From: Clostridiales bacterium
Lineage (GTDB): Bacteria > Bacillota > Clostridia > Oscillospirales > Acutalibacteraceae
Assembly: GCA_021200075.1 (NCBI GenBank)
Contig: JAJQGZ010000140.1
Coordinates: forward strand, 1 to 18,489
DNA length: 18,489 nt
Direction of reading: 5' to 3'
How positions within the stretch are numbered: position 1 is the first letter of the stretch; every line of letters begins with the position of its first letter. The notes beneath the pieces are model-generated. The model saw only the letters and a list, made by a program, of their open reading frames with translations, did no database searches and was not told the origin of the DNA. The position numbers and the translations under genes were made by a program. Positions 14,412 through 18,489 of this stretch are shown here, one piece after another.

Positions 14412-15340
14412 TCACTCCCCTGCTTCTTCACTGAACACCGTGTATATCTGCTTTGCACTGCCGGACGGCGAATACTGTCAGCGGTCGATATGCCCCTCGG
14501 TTACAAAATATGTAAGCCGTGACGGTGTTTCCTGCGTGCCGAAAGCGTCAACCGTGACAAGCTTTATTTTCATTTTAGGCTCAATAACCGACTTGATATA
14601 AACAGCCGTCTGCTGCCCTGCGTAAAGCCCGCTTTGAAGCTCCGCAAGACCTGCCAAATTAGGCATAAGCTCGATAAAAACTCCATAATCCTCAACGCTC
14701 CTGACAATGCCCGTAACCGTCTCTCCTGCGCAAAAAAGGGAAGCGTTCTCCTACCAAGTACCGAGCAACTCTTTCAGCGAAAAGATAAGCTTGCCATCCT
14801 CTCTTTTTCGCAAAACAACTTTAATATCCTGCCCCTCGCTTAGCCTTTGCGACGGATGCGCAATGCGTGATACGGAGAGCATATCAATCGGGATAAGTGC
14901 GTTTATTCCTGCTCCGACATCAATAAAAGCTCCGAATTTTTCAAGATGAGTAACACGGGCGTCAATAATATCGCCGGAAACCAGGCGGTCGAGATATTCC
15001 GTTTTGCACGCAAGCTGAACCGCACGGCGCGATAACACGGCGCAGGTGTTGCCGTAAATATCACGCTGAAAGCCGAGTACCGAGAAGCAGACACTTTTAT
15101 TCACTCTTGAAATCAGTGCAATATCCCTTACCTCTCCCTCTTCAACTCCCAGCGCTCCCTCGTTTTTAGGTACAATTCCCCCTGACTGCGCCGAGGTCTA
15201 CATGGAGATTATGCTCCCTGTCGCACAGCAGAACTCTCGACTCCAGCACCTCTTTTTTTATCATAGCTTCTTTTAAAGCGTCGATACTGTTAAAGGACTT
15301 TGCAAGGCTTTTGTTTTCCCTCCTCCGGGTAAAATGTCAT
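14412..15340 (-). pseudogene. S1-domain RNA-binding protein, decayed
   Basis: ATG 15340 starts MTFYPEE. An extra base in the triplet run at 15318-15320 and another in the C5 run at 15178-15182 (G on the coding strand) shift the frame. In-frame TAG at 14753-14751 stands where GAG is expected (GTW-stop-ENAS), and in-frame TGA at 14480-14478 where TGG is expected (HIDR-stop-QYSP). Repairing these gives 308 residues ending at TGA 14414. Residues about 121-192 are a clear S1 OB-fold (SGDIIDARVTHLEKFGAFID, then GINALIPIDMLSVSRIAHP). About 204-265 is a second (GETVTGIVRSVEDYGVFIEL). The N-terminal third (ILISRV-type segment with RDIALISRVNKSVCF) resembles a degenerate S1 fold. The layout fits an S1-related protein often found in Oscillospiraceae. 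Two nonsense changes cannot be homopolymer miscounts, which favours true decay. As read, only fragments of 117 and 62 residues remain. Confidence 0.82.
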
Positions 15341-15401
15341 AACATCACTCTCTTTGCTGCAATTAAGCCTGCCGATAATTTCAATTTTCGGCAACCGGTT
15401 A

Positions 15402-15407
15402 ATTATA
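15402..15407 (-). promoter_or_regulatory. possible -10 box of the S1-domain gene
   Basis: A perfect TATAAT on the - strand lies about 60 bases before the S1 start codon. No -35 box at 16-18 bases is convincing (TTGTAA is 20 bases away), so this is a weak call. A hairpin (TGCCGA and TCGGCA, 15370-15393) would be in the leader. Confidence 0.35.
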
Positions 15408-15534
15408 TGATTTATTAAGCGGTAAAATTACAAAACGAGGTACAATAAGTTTCAATTTTTAAAATCGGAAAAAGCCGAAGCAAACCGCATTTGAGTGCAA
15501 ACAAAGCTTTGCCGATAAAATTAAAACAATACTG

Positions 15535-15563
15535 TTGTAAAATTAAAATATCGGTGATATAAT
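15535..15563 (+). promoter_or_regulatory. promoter of the DUF951-murI-prfA operon
   Basis: TTGTAA (15535-15540), 17 bases, TATAAT (15558-15563), with TG at 15555-15556 giving a full extended -10. Transcription would begin near 15570 and leave a leader of about 58 bases. This is among the best promoter matches in the window. Confidence 0.8.
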
Positions 15564-15602
15564 TTATTCAGTATTTTAGTACTGACGGGATTGCAAATAT
15601 CA

Positions 15603-15614
15603 CGGCAATTGCCG
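15603..15614 (+). promoter_or_regulatory. perfect 12-bp palindrome just before the DUF951 ribosome site
   Basis: CGGCAATTGCCG lies in the leader of the operon, ending one base before the AGGGAGG of the ribosome site (GGGAGG 15616-15621). It could be a dimer-binding operator or simply chance; a hairpin would have no loop and so be unlikely as RNA structure. Confidence 0.3.
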
Positions 15615-15627
15615 AGGGAGGATTATA

Positions 15628-15822
15628 GTGGACTTTACGGCTGTTAATTTGGGCGATACGGTTATAATGAAAAAGCCACACCCCTGCGGTTCAAAGGAAT
15701 TTACCGTTACAAGGCTGGGTGTTGACTACAAGCTAAAATGCAAAAAATGTAAGCGAGAGGTAATAATACCGAGAATAAAGGCTCAAAAAAACATCAAGGC
15801 GGTTATCCCTGCAAATGAATAG
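15628..15822 (+). CDS. DUF951 small zinc-ribbon-like protein, 64 residues
   Basis: GTG start with GGGAGG 6 bases upstream. The sequence follows the DUF951 (COG4481) pattern: LGDTVIMKKPHPCGSKEFTV, RLGVDYKLKC, KCKREVIIPR. Three cysteines (C20 in HPCGS and the C38-x-x-C41 pair) and the nearby His suggest a small metal-binding fold. The biochemical role of the family is not established; a nucleic-acid-associated role is a guess. It is the first gene of the operon and its stop codon (TAG) overlaps the start of murI by 8 bases, implying translational coupling. The size is normal for the family. Confidence 0.9.
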   Translation: MDFTAVNLGDTVIMKKPHPCGSKEFTVTRLGVDYKLKCKKCKREVIIPRIKAQKNIKAVIPANE

Positions 15823-16594
15823 GCAAAGACCGATAGGCTTCCTCGATTCCGGCATAGGCGGTATTACGGTGCTGAAAAAAGCCGTTGAACTCCTGCCGAA
15901 TGAAAATTACTTTTTCTTCAGCGATTCCGCAAACAATTCCTACGGCGACAAAAGCGACGGCGAAATAATATCGAGATGCACGGAAATTGTAAATTGCCTT
16001 ACCGTGCAAAAGGACTGCAAGGCAATTGTTATCGCCTGCAATACCGCATCGGCAAAGGCGGTTAAAAGTTTGCGTGCAAATTTTGACAAAATACCGATAA
16101 TCGCAATCGAGCCTGCATACAAAATGGTACACGACCTGCGTCCTAAAGGAGCCACGCTGATTATGGCGACAAAGGGTACAATATCGAGCGAAAAATTCAG
16201 ACGGCTTTATTATTCGTATTACAACCACAACACCGTCATACATTCCTGCGTGGGTCTTGCCGATTTGATTGAACAGGGCAGGGACAAAGAGATATGCGAT
16301 TATCTTGAAAAGAATTTGGCACGATATAAAGGCAGGGCGGAAAATGTTGTGCTCGGCTGCACCCACTATCCGCTGATAAAGGCGCAAATACGCAAAACGC
16401 TCGGCGATGTAACATTCTTTGACGGAGCCGACGGAGTGAGCAAAAGGCTTAAATTCCTGCTTGAGGAAAGCAATATGCTCAGTGATAACCAAAACGGCGG
16501 AGAAATCGAATTTTGCGATTCCTCCCCCGATGACGATATGAAAAAGGCAAAGAAAGAGAGATTTTTTAAACTGCTTAACGAGGACAATATATGA
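15815..16594 (+). CDS. murI: glutamate racemase
   Basis: Interconverts L- and D-glutamate in the cytoplasm, supplying D-Glu for MurD in peptidoglycan precursor synthesis. The 259-residue product has the family signatures in order: FLDSGIGG with Asp11, SDSANNSYGDKS (substrate loop; most homologues have PYG, here SYG), IACNTAS with catalytic Cys75, and GCTHYPLI with catalytic Cys182. Length is close to the usual 260-270. The start ATG lies inside the end of the DUF951 gene, and its TGA overlaps the ATG of prfA in ATGA, so all three are probably translated as a coupled set. There is no frameshift or odd codon use. Confidence 0.95.
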   Translation: MNRQRPIGFLDSGIGGITVLKKAVELLPNENYFFFSDSANNSYGDKSDGEIISRCTEIVNCLTVQKDCKAIVIACNTASAKAVKSLRANFDKIPIIAIEPAYKMVHDLRPKGATLIMATKGTISSEKFRRLYYSYYNHNTVIHSCVGLADLIEQGRDKEICDYLEKNLARYKGRAENVVLGCTHYPLIKAQIRKTLGDVTFFDGADGVSKRLKFLLEESNMLSDNQNGGEIEFCDSSPDDDMKKAKKERFFKLLNEDNI

Positions 16595-17679
16595 CGGAAA
16601 AATTAAACGAAGCGGAAAAAAGATTTGAAGAAATAAATTCACTCATCTGCGACTCGAGCGTAGCCGCAGATATGGAGGAATATACCCGCCTTATGCGAGA
16701 AATCAAAAGACTTTCGCCTGTTGTGGAAAAATTCAGGGACTACAAAAAGGCTCAGTCACAGCTTGAGGAAGCAAAATTAATGCTTGACGACTCCACACTC
16801 GACGCCGAATTTGCCCAAATGGTGAAAGAGGAATTTGAAACCGACAAGGCTGAGGTTGAAAAAATCGAAAACGAGCTTAAAATCCTGCTCCTGCCCCGTG
16901 ACCCGAACGATGACAAGAATGTTATTATCGAAATCAGAGGAGGAGCCGGCGGAGAGGAAAGCACACTGTTTGCCGGTGTACTTTTCAGAATGTACTCTAT
17001 GTATGCTCAGACAAAGGGATTTAAAACCAAGGTAATAAACGCAAACGAAACGGAGCTTGGCGGTTACAAGGAAATCTGCTTTTTAGTCGAGGGCGACGGC
17101 GCATACTCAAGGTTCAAATTTGAATCCGGCGTTCACCGTGTTCAGCGAGTACCCGAAACGGAGAGCCAGGGCAGAATACACACATCGACAACAACCGTTG
17201 CCGTACTGCCGGAAGCTGAGGAAGTGGATTTTGAAATAAACCCAAAGGATTTGCAGATAGACACTTTCAGAAGCTCAGGTGCCGGCGGTCAGCATATCAA
17301 CAAAACATCATCAGCAATAAGGATAACGCATATCCCGACCGGAACCGTTGTTGAATGTCAGGACGAGAGAAGCCAGCATAAAAATAAGGAAAAGGCGATG
17401 AAAGTTCTGCGTTCAAGGCTTTACCGTGCGGAAAAGGAAAAGCACGACGCAAAAATTGCCGACGAAAGAAAATCGCAGGTAGGCACTGGCGACAGGAGCG
17501 AAAGGATAAGAACCTATAACTATCCCCAGGGCAGAGTGTCCGACCACAGAATAGGGCTTACGCTTTATAAATTGGAGCAATTTTTAAACGGCGACCTTGA
17601 CGAAATGATAGACGCACTCATCACAGCCGATACCGCCGCAAAGCTCGGCGAATCCCTCACAGATAACCAAACGAAATAA
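16591..17679 (+). CDS. prfA: peptide chain release factor 1
   Basis: Class I release factor that reads UAA and UAG in the ribosomal A site and triggers release of the finished protein. The 362 residues match the normal RF1 length (about 355-365). Domain 1 is the charged helical N-terminus (1-100). The recognition motif is P-E-T at 188-190, the RF1 P-x-T form rather than the S-P-F of RF2, inside RVQRVPETESQGRIHTS. The GGQ catalytic loop is SSGAGGQHINKT with GGQ at 232-234. It overlaps murI by 4 bases (ATGA) and shares its transcript. The gene is complete, ends TAA, and shows no sign of altered stop-codon specificity. Confidence 0.97.
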   Translation: MTEKLNEAEKRFEEINSLICDSSVAADMEEYTRLMREIKRLSPVVEKFRDYKKAQSQLEEAKLMLDDSTLDAEFAQMVKEEFETDKAEVEKIENELKILLLPRDPNDDKNVIIEIRGGAGGEESTLFAGVLFRMYSMYAQTKGFKTKVINANETELGGYKEICFLVEGDGAYSRFKFESGVHRVQRVPETESQGRIHTSTTTVAVLPEAEEVDFEINPKDLQIDTFRSSGAGGQHINKTSSAIRITHIPTGTVVECQDERSQHKNKEKAMKVLRSRLYRAEKEKHDAKIADERKSQVGTGDRSERIRTYNYPQGRVSDHRIGLTLYKLEQFLNGDLDEMIDALITADTAAKLGESLTDNQTK

Positions 17680-17710
17680 CAAAAGCAAAATCATTCGGAG
17701 AATACAGCAT

Positions 17711-18390
17711 ATGTCAATAAAACAGGGAGAATATTTAAAAAGCTCAGAACCGACAGGAAGCTGAGCCAGGACAAATTAAGCGAAATACTGTCAATATCAC
17801 GCCAATCAATATAGAAATGGGAGCAGGGAGTTTCCTCACCCGATATTGAAAACACGCAAAAATTAGCCGAATACTACGGAATGTCGATAGACTTAATAGT
17901 AAAAGGGCGAGGACGACTCCTTTGCAAGCATTATCGAGGGTGTTGAAAATCAGGAGAACGCACAGGTAAAAATGCCGAAACAGCCGATGAGCGAAATACT
18001 CTCCGACTTTTCGCAGACCAAAAGCCATGACGAAAGCAAGGACGAAACCGAAGCCAAAGCCGAAAAAGGCAAAAACAAAAACGGTGAGAAAAAGAAAAGA
18101 AGAGGAGCGTTTTTTACTCTTACCCGATAATCACGATTATTATATATTGCCTGCTCGGCATTGCGTTTTCTCCGAGGGGCTGGTATATGAGCTGGGTTGT
18201 ACTGCTCACCATTCCGCTTTTCTATACCGGAGTAATCGCATTTGAAAAGAAAAAGCCGGTTATATTCTGCTGCCCTGTTTTGGCACTGCTGATATGCCTG
18301 CTGCTCGGCTTTTCTCTGAGCGTGTGGCATCCTGCGTGGATTATCTTTTTGACAATCCTGATTTTCTATATCTTCACGGCGAGGAAATAA
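17711..18390 (+). pseudogene. XRE-type helix-turn-helix regulator with membrane C-terminus, broken
   Basis: ATG 17711 has GGAG 10 bases upstream and lies 31 bases after prfA, probably on the same transcript. The intact frame gives only MSIKQGEYLK plus a few residues. Needed repairs are one A added at the A5 run 17737-17741, one A removed at the A4 run 17901-17904, and one T added near the T6 run 18110-18115. An in-frame TAG at 17812-17814 stands where Ser is usual (RQSI-stop-KWEQG). Repaired length is 226 residues. Residues about 7-62 are a Cro/C1-type HTH (LSQDKLSEILSISRQSI, KWEQGVSSPDIENTQKLAEYY). About 67-130 is a charged linker. Four hydrophobic segments follow at about 138-153, 162-178, 184-203 and 208-222. 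Membrane-tied XRE regulators of this layout are common in Clostridia; targets are unknown. Four lesions in 680 bases indicate a dead gene or locally bad sequence. Confidence 0.8.
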
Positions 18391-18489
18391 GATTTTCCTC
18401 TCGCCGGATTGCTGCCGGTAATGAATATTATTATCAGGCAGATAATATGTCGGATATGGTAACATGGTTTACAAAATGTCCGAGGACAT

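Noticed and set aside
15803..16642. 279-codon open frame on the - strand opposite murI
   Set aside because: The + strand frame is an unmistakable glutamate racemase with both catalytic cysteines; the antisense frame is a shadow.
14478..17814. In-frame TAG and TGA codons in the S1 and HTH genes as stop-codon reassignment or suppression
   Set aside because: The RF1 gene is intact with a normal P-x-T and GGQ, the DUF951 gene ends on TAG and murI on TGA, and both affected genes also carry frameshifts. Decay or sequence error explains all of it.
11918..18390. Homopolymer length changes as phase variation of contingency loci
   Set aside because: The runs are only 3-6 bases, too short for typical phase-variable tracts, and two of the loci also have nonsense codons. 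Two or three independent shifts per gene could not be reversed together.
17950..18465. 171-codon open frame on the - strand
   Set aside because: It is antisense to the HTH/membrane gene, has low-complexity Arg/Gln and Ser/Leu content, and the + strand reading has clear HTH and membrane features.
18391..18489. Open frame running off the right edge (IAAGNEYYYQADNMSDMV, ATG at 18447)
   Set aside because: It reads like protein but has no clear ribosome site, overlaps the HTH end in another frame and is too short to judge. It may be the start or remnant of the next gene.
1..18489. CRISPR array, tRNA or rRNA genes, insertion sequence transposase, toxin-antitoxin or defence genes
   Set aside because: I looked on both strands and saw no regularly spaced short repeats, cloverleaf or rRNA signature, transposase motif or recognisable defence gene.

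Overview
The window looks like chromosomal DNA of a low-to-moderate-GC gut Clostridia member (Oscillospiraceae/Ruminococcus-like). This is an inference from the AT-rich intergenic DNA, strong AGGAGG-type ribosome sites, TTG-n17-TATAAT promoters with extended -10 elements, the DUF951-murI-prfA gene order, and signal peptides of the MRTSKKLLSLFLAVVMI type. I cannot name a species.

Layout. Positions 1-429 are an AT-rich upstream region with a good promoter (271-299). Positions 430-11340, 59% of the window, hold one intact gene for a secreted, acidic, leucine-rich giant protein of 3,636 residues. Its C-terminal two thirds are five diverged modules of about 420-540 residues; the last four alternate as A-B-A-B. 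It has no recognisable cell-wall anchor or catalytic motif and I cannot assign it to a described family. A terminator-like hairpin follows. Positions 11341-11917 are non-coding and carry REP-like GC-rich palindromes and, at the end, an 11-bp tandem direct repeat placed where an OmpR/PhoB-type activator would sit. Next come a secreted Fn3-PepSY gene (+, 11918-12500) and a membrane-anchored gene with two DxDxDGxxEL-like motifs (-, 14220-12617), which converge on a terminator and another palindrome. An S1-domain RNA-binding protein gene follows (-, 15340-14412). From a divergent intergenic region with a near-consensus promoter runs the operon DUF951 - murI (glutamate racemase) - prfA (release factor 1), overlapping gene to gene, followed by an XRE-type helix-turn-helix gene with a membrane C-terminus (17711-18390).

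The most striking pattern after the giant gene is damage. Four separate loci (Fn3-PepSY, the membrane protein, the S1 protein, the HTH regulator) are each broken by single-base length changes in short homopolymer runs, nine in total; the S1 and HTH genes also carry in-frame stop codons, three in total. When the length changes are undone, each locus gives a full-length protein with an exact codon count (194, 533, 308 and 226 residues). The 10.9-kb giant gene and the 2-kb DUF951-murI-prfA operon have none. This is either genuine decay of accessory and regulatory genes or locally poor sequence; I cannot decide without reads or relatives.

Working together: DUF951, MurI and RF1 are housekeeping genes (peptidoglycan D-glutamate supply and translation termination) sharing one transcript. 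The giant protein and the Fn3-PepSY protein are exported, and the membrane protein is predicted to expose its C-terminal domain outside the cell. No gene in the window links them functionally beyond location at the cell surface.
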